Source: a bacterium (GTDB lineage: Bacteria > UBP14 > UBA6098 > B30-G16). Taken from it: a stretch of 64,000 nucleotides of DNA. Both the position numbers and the translations under genes were made by a program. The notes beneath the pieces were generated by a model. It was not told where the DNA came from. It saw nothing but the letters and a program-made list of their open reading frames with translations, and did no database searches. This document shows, piece after piece, positions 1-9,227 of this stretch. The DNA is taken from NCBI GenBank assembly GCA_030613005.1, contig JAUWMV010000009.1, positions 1 through 64,000 on the forward strand. Reading direction: 5' to 3'. Position 1 is the stretch's first letter, and each line of letters starts with the position of its first letter.

Positions 1-6
1 ATGCAA

Positions 7-3000
7 TTATGACGCATTGTCTGCAACGCTCTGCAGGAAGCACTTTAAATAACATAAATTAATCTTCGTCTGAAAATATGGTTTAACTCGACCTTCGATT
101 ATAGCTTTGTTGCTTTCAGTTATTATAATGTTCTCCTTGGACATAAATTTTTCCCATTCAGCGGATGTTATTTGCTCGAGCGTTTTATCGTTATCCGGAT
201 TATAGCAAATGAAGTCTTCCATATATCGATTCACTTTGAGCTTATATTCGGCAATTTTTGAGAACTTCGGTGCTTCAATTTCTGTGAATGCTCTGTTGTA
301 ACTATCCACATGGTACGATATAAGTATTTCTATGCCAGATAGATACTTAGCTAATTCAGAAGTTAGTTCCTCAATTTTATAATATGTTCTAATTCTTTCC
401 TCTAAAGTTGTCTTTCTTGTTTCGAGTGTATCGATAAGCATTTTAATCTGGTTAAGCAATTCCTGATGCTCGAATAACTGTGGCAGCTTCCCAAAGATTC
501 TGTTTGGATCTTTCCAACTATTTTTGTTCTCGGAGAATTTCTTTCTCATGTATCTCAAATATTCTGTATCGAAGTGAATAGGTTGTTTAGCCTTCTTTAG
601 ATTATAGTATTCCGAAAGAAGTTCGAGATAACCTGACATTTCGCCTATTTTCTGAGCAATATCAAGATTTTTCGATAATTTTGAGAGTCTGTGTGATTCC
701 CAATAGGCTTTATTATTTAAATCATTTATTTCTCCCTCGAGTGCATATATATACAGGTTTAAGGAATCGATTCTATTATTCTGAAATTCAATCATGTCAG
801 AAATGCTGTCAATTTTGCTGTGCATTTCCTTGAGAAAATTGCCTTTCTCTTGCCTTCTCTCTTTTATCGTTTTGGAAACTCTTCTGATGTCTGTATAACT
901 CGCTACCAATTCAGGAGAACGGCACTGATTAAGCCTGATTATTAGGCTCTCGATTATACGAATTTTCTTCTCATTAATTATCCTAAGACCCTCGAGAATC
1001 TCCTCCTGAACACCGCCAAGTCTTTCCAAAGCCCTTTGGATATCAGTGAGTTCATTATCGAGAATTAGTTTAATTTCATCTGATTCTCTTGAAAGAGTTT
1101 CATCTTTAACTGTTCCTATACTAAACATCGTATATAAATTATCTTTAGCTATCTCCATGTTTCTCTTAATATTACTGAAACGTTTATTCATTCCGACGAT
1201 CCTTGTCTCCATGACTCGTAATACTCGTTTTAGAGAATCTTTTCGAGGTGTCTCGATATTAGACCGTTCTTTAAACCATTTAATATAATCTTCATATTGG
1301 CTGTCAAGTTCATCGAGTTTATTGCCAAATTCAAAACATTTGTAATATGCTGATCTAAATTGTCGTTTGTAGTCACTCTCTTTGGAATAATCGTAGCAAT
1401 TTCTCATCTTGTATGTAAAATCATCGACAAGCATAAGAAGGTCGTCGATGGATTGTTGTTGCTTTGCAATTGCTTTGGCTTTTCCATGGATTCTTACCGC
1501 CATAGGGTCTGCAAATCCTTTCTCCTCAGACGTAAGTATAGAGCGACCATCGACATCGGTTATAACATGACCGTTGTGTATGTGCTCCAATAACGTATTC
1601 ATTTGTTCTCTTACACTGCTCAGTTCGTCGAATAACCGCTCAATTTCAGTTCTATATTTCGTCCGGGATGCTTCATCGATAGCGAATTTTTCCAGATCGG
1701 ATGGGATAGGAATAACGGCATTGGCGCTAAGAGAATATAAGTCCACATAAATTTTATCATCATAAGGTTTTATAGGTTTTACAAGGTTGTATTTACCAAT
1801 CGAAATTTCGTAAGGACTTTCGCAACAATTACTTGCAAAACTAAGCACGCTGCTTTCACCTGAATAATTATTTAGAATCTTATGAAATTGCAAATTAAGA
1901 CGAGCAAGTTCTTCTAATTTTGAATGGAAATTCTCTATGTCGAAGTAGTTCCTCGATATTTCCTCAAAGTTTTCCAGGTCCTCAGGATATGTTACGTCGC
2001 ATTTCCAGTATTCAAGCAAACGATACAAATTCGTATGGCAGATGTTGAGTTTCGCGAAATCGATCGATAGCAGGTTAAATTTCCCCCTAAATTTTATATC
2101 CTGACATTTAGGATTCTTTTTAACATAAGCAATTAACTTTTGCCACAGTAAATCCATATTACAGAGATTATCTTGAAGTTTTTTGAATTGTCTGTCAATT
2201 TCGCGTCTCTTGGTGTTAACCGTGTTTTCCAAATCGGCAAGCTGCTGATCGATATCCGGGGCGATCTGTTGCAGATCTATGATTAGACCATCGAAATATC
2301 CTTCCAGAATTTTTGTTCTCTTGTCAAGTGTATTAAGTTTAGAGTTCTTACAATCCAAAAAGTATTGTTCGTACATACTAAGCAAGTAGTTATAGTTAAA
2401 GTCACTGATACTTGAGGGTGTGTGCAAAATATATGTATTATAGAAATGAATTTTCCAATCCGTTGCACAGTTCCCATCCTCACTATTCATCTTGTTAAGT
2501 GTCCGATAATCGATTCTAATTTGCTGCAGGGATTTATTTTTCAAAGTTTCTAATTTACCCTTAAAATCTTCTATTGTTGCCTTTATGCCCCATATACTGT
2601 CTCTTTGCACAAGCAAATCCTTATACTCATCCAATAATTTAGTAAGCTTGGTTGCATCCGCTTTTTGTACTTTGCATACCTGATCGACAAGAAAAGTTAA
2701 ATTTTCTTTCATTGTCTCGGGTTGTTCTGCTTTTTTCAATGTTGAAATAGTATCCGATACTATCAATGAATCTTTACTCGGCTTATAGCTGTTTGTGAAC
2801 TCGAATATATCACTTTCCGCTACTAATGTTCCATTGACAAGTACGTTGATTTTCCAAAAATATCTTCCTCCATATTTAAAGCGAGGAGCATTAGCAGGAT
2901 ATTGGAAAGAATTCGATGTCAAACCATCACGTCTATAAAATGATTCTCCCGATTGAAAATCTAATATATCGAAATCGTGGTCGACTTCCCAGATGCTTAG

Positions 3001-3519
3001 TGTATATCCCAATCCTGAAATAGGCGAGGTCGCGACCCATGAGAACAAAGGATCTACTTGAGTTACCTCATACTCGAAAAGGGGAGATATTAGCACAACA
3101 TCAAAATAATCCACATCATGAATTAAAATGTCCGAACCAGCTACTTCACCGCCGATCTCCACTTCGATAAGTATTGTGTAATGTCCATCCGGGAGCATTC
3201 CAGTTTCGGCGAAAAGCCCCTTATATTTATCTGCAACTTTGAAGCTGTCAATTGCCGGTTGTGCACCCGGCGAAAACATATTTGTTCCTTTATTAATTCT
3301 GAATTGCTCGGTAACAATCGAGGCAACGAATTCATTGTCGTCCTTTGTGGCTTTTGTCCTAATTTTTGCTGTTGTGTCCATACCGGAGATAATCAACACA
3401 GTAGCAAGGTCTTCCTTGTAAAGTGAATAACCGTATGGCGTGATTTTTTCAACTGTCAGTTCCTGAGCAAAAATTGGTAAGACTAACAAAGTTACGATTA
3501 AAATCTTCCCAATTCTCAT
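7..3519 (-). CDS. Secreted TANFOR/Ig-like and long coiled-coil protein
   Basis: A protein of about 1170 residues that I do not recognise as a named family. It starts with a signal peptide (basic MRIGK, hydrophobic ILIVTLLVLPIFA, cleavage near AQE). Residues about 20-260 look like beta-rich, TANFOR/Ig-like domains: PDGHYTI, then PLFSW, a reading of a WEV strand and GGRYFWKINV, as in secreted proteins of FCB bacteria. From about 270 to the end it is charged and heptad-rich, interspersed with Trp/Cys segments, so it is probably an extended coiled coil in the periplasm or on the surface. I chose the ATG at 3517-3519 because GGGGATC sits just upstream; an in-frame TTG lies four codons earlier but would place the SD inside the gene. 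It ends TAA at the left edge, so it is complete. No T9SS-type tail is visible. Function unknown. Confidence 0.75.
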   Translation of the reverse strand: MRIGKILIVTLLVLPIFAQELTVEKITPYGYSLYKEDLATVLIISGMDTTAKIRTKATKDDNEFVASIVTEQFRINKGTNMFSPGAQPAIDSFKVADKYKGLFAETGMLPDGHYTILIEVEIGGEVAGSDILIHDVDYFDVVLISPLFEYEVTQVDPLFSWVATSPISGLGYTLSIWEVDHDFDILDFQSGESFYRRDGLTSNSFQYPANAPRFKYGGRYFWKINVLVNGTLVAESDIFEFTNSYKPSKDSLIVSDTISTLKKAEQPETMKENLTFLVDQVCKVQKADATKLTKLLDEYKDLLVQRDSIWGIKATIEDFKGKLETLKNKSLQQIRIDYRTLNKMNSEDGNCATDWKIHFYNTYILHTPSSISDFNYNYLLSMYEQYFLDCKNSKLNTLDKRTKILEGYFDGLIIDLQQIAPDIDQQLADLENTVNTKRREIDRQFKKLQDNLCNMDLLWQKLIAYVKKNPKCQDIKFRGKFNLLSIDFAKLNICHTNLYRLLEYWKCDVTYPEDLENFEEISRNYFDIENFHSKLEELARLNLQFHKILNNYSGESSVLSFASNCCESPYEISIGKYNLVKPIKPYDDKIYVDLYSLSANAVIPIPSDLEKFAIDEASRTKYRTEIERLFDELSSVREQMNTLLEHIHNGHVITDVDGRSILTSEEKGFADPMAVRIHGKAKAIAKQQQSIDDLLMLVDDFTYKMRNCYDYSKESDYKRQFRSAYYKCFEFGNKLDELDSQYEDYIKWFKERSNIETPRKDSLKRVLRVMETRIVGMNKRFSNIKRNMEIAKDNLYTMFSIGTVKDETLSRESDEIKLILDNELTDIQRALERLGGVQEEILEGLRIINEKKIRIIESLIIRLNQCRSPELVASYTDIRRVSKTIKERRQEKGNFLKEMHSKIDSISDMIEFQNNRIDSLNLYIYALEGEINDLNNKAYWESHRLSKLSKNLDIAQKIGEMSGYLELLSEYYNLKKAKQPIHFDTEYLRYMRKKFSENKNSWKDPNRIFGKLPQLFEHQELLNQIKMLIDTLETRKTTLEERIRTYYKIEELTSELAKYLSGIEILISYHVDSYNRAFTEIEAPKFSKIAEYKLKVNRYMEDFICYNPDNDKTLEQITSAEWEKFMSKENIIITESNKAIIEGRVKPYFQTKINLCYLKCFLQSVADNAS

Positions 3520-3742
3520 TTTGATCCCCAAATATGTTAATCAAGATATTTAATAATGTAGTATTATAAAATAAATTATTGTCTAAATCAAACATTTCAT
3601 TGAAATTTAAGGGAGATTCTTTAAGAAAGATACTATTTAGATAAAAATTCTAAAAGTTCCACATTTTTTAGGAGAAGTTTAATAATGTATTATACGGTCG
3701 GATGAATTATCAGGATTTACAGTAATAATTGGAAAAAATAAA
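3520..3742. other. AT-rich intergenic stretch before tRNA-Ala
   Basis: This stretch lies between the divergent neighbourhood of the coiled-coil gene and the tRNA. It is very AT-rich and carries a short direct repeat (TTTAATAATGTA with TTAT following shortly in both copies, near 3550 and 3677). I see no gene in it. It should hold the promoter of the coiled-coil gene, but no convincing -35/-10 pair stands out. Confidence 0.4.
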
Positions 3743-3815
3743 TGGAGCGTAGGGGACTCGAACCCCTGACCTCCACACTGCCAGTGTGGCGCTCTCCCAG
3801 TTGAGCTAACGCCCC
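3743..3815 (-). tRNA. tRNA-Ala (anticodon GGC)
   Basis: Read on the minus strand it folds into a 73-nt cloverleaf. The acceptor stem GGGGCGT/ACGCTCC contains a G3-U70 wobble, the major identity element of alanine tRNAs. The anticodon stem CCACA/TGTGG closes a seven-base loop CTGGCAG, giving anticodon GGC. The T arm is AGGGG-TTCGAGT-CCCCT. CCA is not encoded. The nearest gene, sbcC, is divergent from it. Confidence 0.97.
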
Positions 3816-3827
3816 AATAGATTTTTC

Positions 3828-3855
3828 ATAATATCTTATTTGAGTTCCAATGCAA
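3828..3855 (-). promoter_or_regulatory. Sigma70-type promoter of tRNA-Ala
   Basis: On the minus strand TTGCAT is followed after 16 nt by TATTAT, and the tRNA begins 12 nt after the -10 box. Position and spacing fit a housekeeping promoter for the tRNA. Confidence 0.6.
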
Positions 3856-3920
3856 GTCTTTTTCGAATCATATTTTTAAAATTCTGTTTACAACAGTTTT
3901 GATGTGAGTATAATTAATTT

Positions 3921-6902
3921 GTGGTTCCAGTTAGACTCAAAATAGAGAACTTCCGAAGCTTTTCCGAGCCTGTGGAAATTCCTCTAGATTTCTCCAATTT
4001 GTTCTGCATTGTAGGCGAAAATGGCGCAGGAAAATCATCTATAATCGAAGCTATGTTATGGTCTCTTTTTGGGGCATCCAGAGAAGGCTTGAAAAAGGCA
4101 AAAACTGTTATGAGAAAGGGAAAGGACTATGTAGAAGTTGAGTTCGATTTCATATTACAAGATGGCTTATATAGGGTTCGTCGTAGATGCGACTCGAAAA
4201 CGAGAGTATGGGTTTTTAAAATTGAAAATGGCATTCCTCGTGAGCTAATCCTTAAGGAAGGGGTACAATCTGCGGAAAAACTCATTCAAAGTTTTATAGG
4301 AACAGATTATAGAAACTTAGCTGCAACTTCGATTTTCATGCAGAATGAAGCCAATATGTTCTCAAAACTCAGTCCTTCAGCTCGAAGAAAGCTAATGGCA
4401 GAACTTTTCGATATTGAAATCTTCGAGAAAATCCGAGAGATTGCATCGCAGAAAGCTCGAGAAAAAAAGTCCGCAAGAAATTATATCGAAAATCAACTCG
4501 ACGATTCGAAAGACAGATTCCGTAAACTTCCTGATCCTTCCGAGGATATTGCAAAACTAATAAAGGAAATTGAGAGTAATTCTCAAAGAATAAAAGACTT
4601 AAGTGCTGAAGAGATAAAGCTCGAAAAAGAATTATCGAGGTTGGAGACCTTAAAAGAAACTATTTTAGAGAAAAAAAGTAAAATAGTAAAAATTCAACAT
4701 GAGATTGAAGAGATATTCAATGATATTAAAAAGAATAAAAACAATCTTAGTAAATTAATGGAAATAAAGTCAAAGGAAAAGGAAATTTCGAAAGGTTTCG
4801 AGCATTACAACATGCTTTACAATAAGGAAAAGGAACTGTCAGATAAATCTTTCCAGCACGATAGATTACAAACAGAGTTTAGGAACAATGAGAAGCAACT
4901 CCTGAAGCTTATTCGCGAGAAAGACCACACGATCAGTATCTTGACTGGGAGAAAGGAATCTCTTAACAATGGAATAAGGGAAATAAATAAAAAACTTGAG
5001 AATTTAGAATTGCTTGCTGAGGATGCCAGAAGGTATGACGCAAGTCTTAAGATGGTTAAGGAACTTGAGGGAAAAGAGGAGCAAGCACAGAAATTTAGGG
5101 ATAAAATTTCTCAGGCAAAGGCTAATATCGATGCGGAAAAGACGATAATCTTAAGTAATATTTCTCAATTAGACAAGGAGAACAAGGCTCTTAAAGTGGA
5201 ACTTGAATCTAAGACTAAGTTCCAAAAGCAGCTTTTTTCCGTTCAAAAGGAAATAGAAGAAGCGGAGAGCATAGATTCACAGGTGGAGGAGATCTCGGAG
5301 AATATTGCTTCTGTTAATGTTAAATTTGAGTCTCTAAAATCCGCACTTAAAACTCTCCATACAGGATATAAAAAAGTATCTGAACAGTTACAATATTTAA
5401 CTGAAAGTCGAGAATCGAAATGTCCTCTCTGTGGGTCGATGCTCGACAGTAAGCATCGTGAGAAAGTTAAAACTAAGCTCGATAAAGAATTTAATGAGAT
5501 AGCAAATGATATTAAGCATAATAACGAGCATGGAGTAAATCTTCTTGCGAAGAAAGAAAATCTAACAAAAAAATTTAAATATCTGAAAGAGAAATCAAGA
5601 CAGATTGATAAGTTGCGTATTGAACTCACTAAAATACAGAATGAGATTACAAGATTGGAACAACTGCAGGAAAAATCTTTGGATAATTCAAAGAAAATCA
5701 AGCTATTGCGAGACAACCTAATGTGGAATAAATACGCTCAAAAATGGCGAAATCAACTAAATGCAAACAAAAAATCAATCGATAAGTTGGGATTCGATTC
5801 CGATGCCTTATCAGATGCAAGAAAGCTTGTACATAAATTCGAACCGCAGGCAAGAGAATTTCATGCTCTGCAGAAGAGTTCCGAGAGAAAAGACAATTTG
5901 AAAAAGCAGCTGAATGATATCAAACAGGAACTGGATAAAGTTAAACGAACTCTTATTGGTGAGGAAATCTCTGCGTTAATGAAATCCATAAAGGAGCAGA
6001 TAATTCAATTGGATTATGACCGTCGAGAACACAGTGAAACCCGAAGGGAAATGTCAAAATACGAACATTATAAGCAACTGGAATTCAAACTGGAACAAGC
6101 GAAATCTCAGATTCCACAAGTAGAAGAGAGAATAGAAAAGCTTAACACGAGAAAAGAGAATAATGATAATGAACTAAACGCAACAATTAAGGATATAGAG
6201 GAACTTCAACATAGAATTGCTAAATATAAAAACATTGCTGTTAGACTCGACGAATATAGGGAACAGATTAACAATCTGAATTCAATTAGACTTGAATTAG
6301 AACGTAAAAGAAACGACAAAGAAAAAATACTTTCCCTTCGAGATGAATTACAAAATAGCATAAAAAAAGATTCGGAGAAAATTAATCTCTTTTTATCGAT
6401 CGAACGAAAATACAATACACTTGCGGAGATTTCCGGTCCTTTGGGAATTCAAAACTGGTTGCTAACACAATATCTGGGGGCAATAGAAGACAACGCAAAT
6501 GAAATATTGGATCTTATCACAAGAGAGGGTTTAACAGTAAGACTTCTTCCTGAGGGGCAGGAAAAGCTCAGTGTAAGAATATCAGACCATTTAGGAGAGA
6601 GAGCTTATGAGTCGTATAGTGGGGGTGAGGAATTTCGAATCGACTTTGCTCTTAGATTAGCACTTTCGAGGATTTTGGCACAAAGGTCAGGATTTCCATT
6701 GAGAAATTTGGTTATTGACGAGGGTTTTGGTTCCCAGGATTCCGATGGACTTGAAAAGCTCGTTTCCGCAATAAATGATGTATCCAACGAGTTTGATCGC
6801 ATAATTGTTATAACTCATTTAGCGGAATTAAGAGATTCTTTTCCGGCTCGTCTTGAAGTAACAAAGGATGCCATGGGTTCGAAGGTGAGAGTAGTCAGCT
6901 GA
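3921..6902 (+). CDS. sbcC: SbcC/Rad50-type SMC-like ATPase
   Basis: DNA double-strand-break and hairpin processing ATPase, the partner of the SbcD/Mre11 nuclease. The N-terminal half-ATPase has Walker A GENGAGKS at residues 32-39. It is followed by a long antiparallel coiled coil interrupted at the middle by the zinc-hook motif CPLCG (Cys501 and Cys504). The C-terminal half has the ABC signature SGGEE near residue 900 and Walker B LVIDEGFG near 930. At 993 residues it has the usual length for SbcC/Rad50. It starts with GTG (3921); the upstream SD is weak. It stands alone: no sbcD/mre11 gene precedes or follows it, whereas these are normally adjacent. It ends in TGA, which shows that TGA is a stop codon here. 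Confidence 0.93.
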   Translation: MVPVRLKIENFRSFSEPVEIPLDFSNLFCIVGENGAGKSSIIEAMLWSLFGASREGLKKAKTVMRKGKDYVEVEFDFILQDGLYRVRRRCDSKTRVWVFKIENGIPRELILKEGVQSAEKLIQSFIGTDYRNLAATSIFMQNEANMFSKLSPSARRKLMAELFDIEIFEKIREIASQKAREKKSARNYIENQLDDSKDRFRKLPDPSEDIAKLIKEIESNSQRIKDLSAEEIKLEKELSRLETLKETILEKKSKIVKIQHEIEEIFNDIKKNKNNLSKLMEIKSKEKEISKGFEHYNMLYNKEKELSDKSFQHDRLQTEFRNNEKQLLKLIREKDHTISILTGRKESLNNGIREINKKLENLELLAEDARRYDASLKMVKELEGKEEQAQKFRDKISQAKANIDAEKTIILSNISQLDKENKALKVELESKTKFQKQLFSVQKEIEEAESIDSQVEEISENIASVNVKFESLKSALKTLHTGYKKVSEQLQYLTESRESKCPLCGSMLDSKHREKVKTKLDKEFNEIANDIKHNNEHGVNLLAKKENLTKKFKYLKEKSRQIDKLRIELTKIQNEITRLEQLQEKSLDNSKKIKLLRDNLMWNKYAQKWRNQLNANKKSIDKLGFDSDALSDARKLVHKFEPQAREFHALQKSSERKDNLKKQLNDIKQELDKVKRTLIGEEISALMKSIKEQIIQLDYDRREHSETRREMSKYEHYKQLEFKLEQAKSQIPQVEERIEKLNTRKENNDNELNATIKDIEELQHRIAKYKNIAVRLDEYREQINNLNSIRLELERKRNDKEKILSLRDELQNSIKKDSEKINLFLSIERKYNTLAEISGPLGIQNWLLTQYLGAIEDNANEILDLITREGLTVRLLPEGQEKLSVRISDHLGERAYESYSGGEEFRIDFALRLALSRILAQRSGFPLRNLVIDEGFGSQDSDGLEKLVSAINDVSNEFDRIIVITHLAELRDSFPARLEVTKDAMGSKVRVVS

Positions 6903-6962
6903 ACTCTTACGATTATTTCTAATTCGATTCATGATTTGTAACATCGATGATAAAATTTCTTT

Positions 6963-7012
6963 ATCCTCTCCTTAGAGAGAGGGTGACTCAGACGTGAGTC
7001 GGGTGAGGGGAT
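6963..7012. repeat. Structured palindromic element (possible interspersed repeat)
   Basis: A GC-richer island of about 50 bp in an AT-rich gap. It has two side-by-side hairpins: CCTCTC (6965-6970) with GAGAGG (6977-6982), and GACTCA (6985-6990) with TGAGTC (6995-7000, loop GACG). The outer ends ATCCTCTC (6963-6970) and GAGGGGAT (7005-7012) can pair instead, with one wobble. It lies between the 3' ends of the convergent genes sbcC and ptb. It could be a bidirectional terminator-like structure or a REP/MITE-like short palindrome; the lack of a clean T-run favours the second. Confidence 0.5.
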
Positions 7013-7131
7013 ATAATACAGTCGATAAGTGTTTAAAGATAGAGACATCCAATCCGAATGAGGTTAAAAAACACAATTTAACCTGATCAACTAAAAAATT
7101 GTCATCGCATGAAATATTAGTTACATAATCT

Positions 7132-8022
7132 CTAACTTATAACGCAACCAAGAGCAATAGAATTTAACTTAGTATCTCTAGTGTCTGAACGGGAAAGTAA
7201 AACAATCGGAGCTTTAGCTCCCACCACTACGCCACCTATTTTAGCACCAGCAAGATATATCAATCCCTTGGCAAAAATATTCCCGCTTGCTACATCTGGA
7301 ACAAGGAAAATGTCGGCTTCCATAGACATTTCAGTTTTAATTCCTTTTGTTTTAGCAGCTTCTTTGGATAAAACCACATCTATTGCAAGCGGACCGTCGA
7401 AATCGATGTTCCCTAATTGCTTTCGATGAGACATTTTTGTCAATATTGCAGCATCCATTGTCTCAGGCATATTATAATTTACAGTCTCGATAGCAGCAAG
7501 ACCGACTGCTTTCGGTCTATCTATGCCAAGCTTGTTTGCGACAAACACTGCATTTGCTAAAATTTGCACCTTATCGTTTATCTCAGGTTTTATGTTCAAC
7601 CCAGCGTCGGTAAGCAAAATCAACTTTGGGTATTTCTCTACCTCGAGAATAGCAACGTGCGAAAGCAACTTCCCTTTCCGCAAACCAGTTTCTTTGTCAA
7701 GAACGGCTTTCATTAAAATCGGCGTAGAAAGTTTGCCCTTCATTATCATATCGCATTTGCCTTCTCTAACTAAAGCGATTGTCTTTTCTGCAATAGAGAT
7801 AGGATCGTTTGCCTCGATAATTTCAAATTCTTTGAGTTCATACTTCTCGACTAAAAGTTGAATTTTTTCGATGTTTCCAACTAAATATGGCTTGATAATG
7901 CCCATTTCAGCAGCTTCAGCAAGAGCACTTATTACCGCATCTCCCGATGCATCTGCAACTGCCATATTGTGAAATTCACTGCCCTTTGCGGTTTCGAGAA
8001 TTTCTGCAAAGCTCTTTATCAT
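7132..8022 (-). CDS. ptb: Phosphate acetyl/butyryltransferase family protein
   Basis: A 296-residue member of the phosphate butyryltransferase/phosphotransacetylase family, which exchanges CoA for phosphate on short acyl-CoAs. Family features are visible through the whole length: an N-terminal AVADASGDAV-like strand with PYLVGN, the MKGKLST loop, LSHVAIL with LLTDAGLN in the middle, and the C-terminal VPDVASGN and GGVVVGAKAPIVLLSRSD segments. The ATG at 8020-8022 is preceded by AAGGAGG at ideal spacing, so an earlier TTG is not the start. The gene lies 14 nt downstream of the GNAT-like gene and probably shares its transcript. No butyrate or acetate kinase is next to it, so the true acyl substrate (butyryl, acetyl or branched) cannot be read from context. 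Confidence 0.85.
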   Translation of the reverse strand: MIKSFAEILETAKGSEFHNMAVADASGDAVISALAEAAEMGIIKPYLVGNIEKIQLLVEKYELKEFEIIEANDPISIAEKTIALVREGKCDMIMKGKLSTPILMKAVLDKETGLRKGKLLSHVAILEVEKYPKLILLTDAGLNIKPEINDKVQILANAVFVANKLGIDRPKAVGLAAIETVNYNMPETMDAAILTKMSHRKQLGNIDFDGPLAIDVVLSKEAAKTKGIKTEMSMEADIFLVPDVASGNIFAKGLIYLAGAKIGGVVVGAKAPIVLLSRSDTRDTKLNSIALGCVIS

Positions 8023-8036
8023 TATATTCCTCCTTA

Positions 8037-9152
8037 TCAAATTGTCTTCTCATACATTCTATAAATTTTATAAATCCTTGCTCCTATATCTTCTAAAACT
8101 CTGTTCATCTTATCATTATCCTCAAGAATCCAGGAACATTCTCCTTGTATATAATTTTTCTTGTAAGCTTCCATAAATGTCTTGTAACAGAGAGCAATAA
8201 CAATTCCTTTATTACGGAAGCTCTCCATAATGCCCATAATTGGAATTCTAATTTTGTTAATCTTTTTTCGGTAGTGAAGAAATTTGAATATTCCAAATGG
8301 GAATAATCGTCCACTCCTCAGATGACAAAGAACCTGATTAATATCTGGTAAAGCCATAGAAAAACCAGTCGGCTTGCCCTTCGATTCTGCTATTAATAAG
8401 ATGTCTTTATCTGCAATAACTTTGAAGTTTTTTGCTATTTTCTCGAATTCCAGTTTCGTAAACGGAACAAAACCCCAATTTAGTTCCCAGGCTTTATTGT
8501 AAACAGAATAAATAGATTCCACTTCACTTTCAAAATTTGAGAAGTCTAGTTTTCTGATTGTAAAATTTCCCCTTTTTAGTGCGTATTGACCTAATTTTAC
8601 TAATCTCTCTGGTGCTTTTTTTGAATCTATTATCCATGCTAATAAATCCTTTGCTCTTGTCAATCCTGCTTTTTCCATCAATCCCGGATAATAACGCAAA
8701 TTATACGTCATCATAATACATGGAGGGGAATCAAAACCATCGATTAATAATCCGCAGGAATAATTTGTCGAGGGATTCATCGGACCGACCATCTTCTCTA
8801 TGTTATGCTCTTTAAGCCATGAACTTGCAGTCTCAAAAAGGGAATTTGCTACATTTTGATTTTCAATACACTCGAAGAAACCCCAGTACCCCCAATTTAA
8901 TTTTTGGAATGATATGAAATTGGAATCGTATATAGCAGCAATTCTTCCAAGAACTTTGCCCTTATCCACTGCAAGATAGTATTTTGCTTTGGCGTGTTTC
9001 CAGAAGGGATGTTTATTGAAATTGTGAAGTTTGTATTCCTCACCGAGAAGTGGGGCTACCCAATTTGGTTCATTTCGGTAAATTTGCCACGGAAATCTAA
9101 TAAAGGCAGCTAATTGGGCTCTGTCTCTAACTTCTATAATTTTGTGGCGCAT
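8037..9152 (-). CDS. GNAT-like acyltransferase family protein (YghO-like)
   Basis: A 371-residue cytoplasmic protein of a widespread uncharacterised family with a GNAT-like fold. Diagnostic segments are FIRFPWQIY, EPNWVAPL, HPFWKHAKAKYYLA, GRIAAIYD, YWGFFE, GPMNPSTNYSCGLL, PPCIMMTYN and a C-terminal GNAT-type region ending MNRVLEDIGARIYKIYRMYEK. The substrate is unknown for the family. The start ATG has AAAGGA upstream. It is the first gene of a likely two-gene unit with ptb (14-nt gap), and xseA lies 75 bp upstream on the same strand. Coupling to an acyl-CoA enzyme suits an acyltransferase role but does not prove it. Confidence 0.75.
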   Translation of the reverse strand: MRHKIIEVRDRAQLAAFIRFPWQIYRNEPNWVAPLLGEEYKLHNFNKHPFWKHAKAKYYLAVDKGKVLGRIAAIYDSNFISFQKLNWGYWGFFECIENQNVANSLFETASSWLKEHNIEKMVGPMNPSTNYSCGLLIDGFDSPPCIMMTYNLRYYPGLMEKAGLTRAKDLLAWIIDSKKAPERLVKLGQYALKRGNFTIRKLDFSNFESEVESIYSVYNKAWELNWGFVPFTKLEFEKIAKNFKVIADKDILLIAESKGKPTGFSMALPDINQVLCHLRSGRLFPFGIFKFLHYRKKINKIRIPIMGIMESFRNKGIVIALCYKTFMEAYKKNYIQGECSWILEDNDKMNRVLEDIGARIYKIYRMYEKTI

Positions 9153-9227
9153 AGTGGTTCCTTTCAGAGTCTATTTATTTCGAGTGTAAATAAACACGAT
9201 TATATAAAATATTCGTATAATATAACT

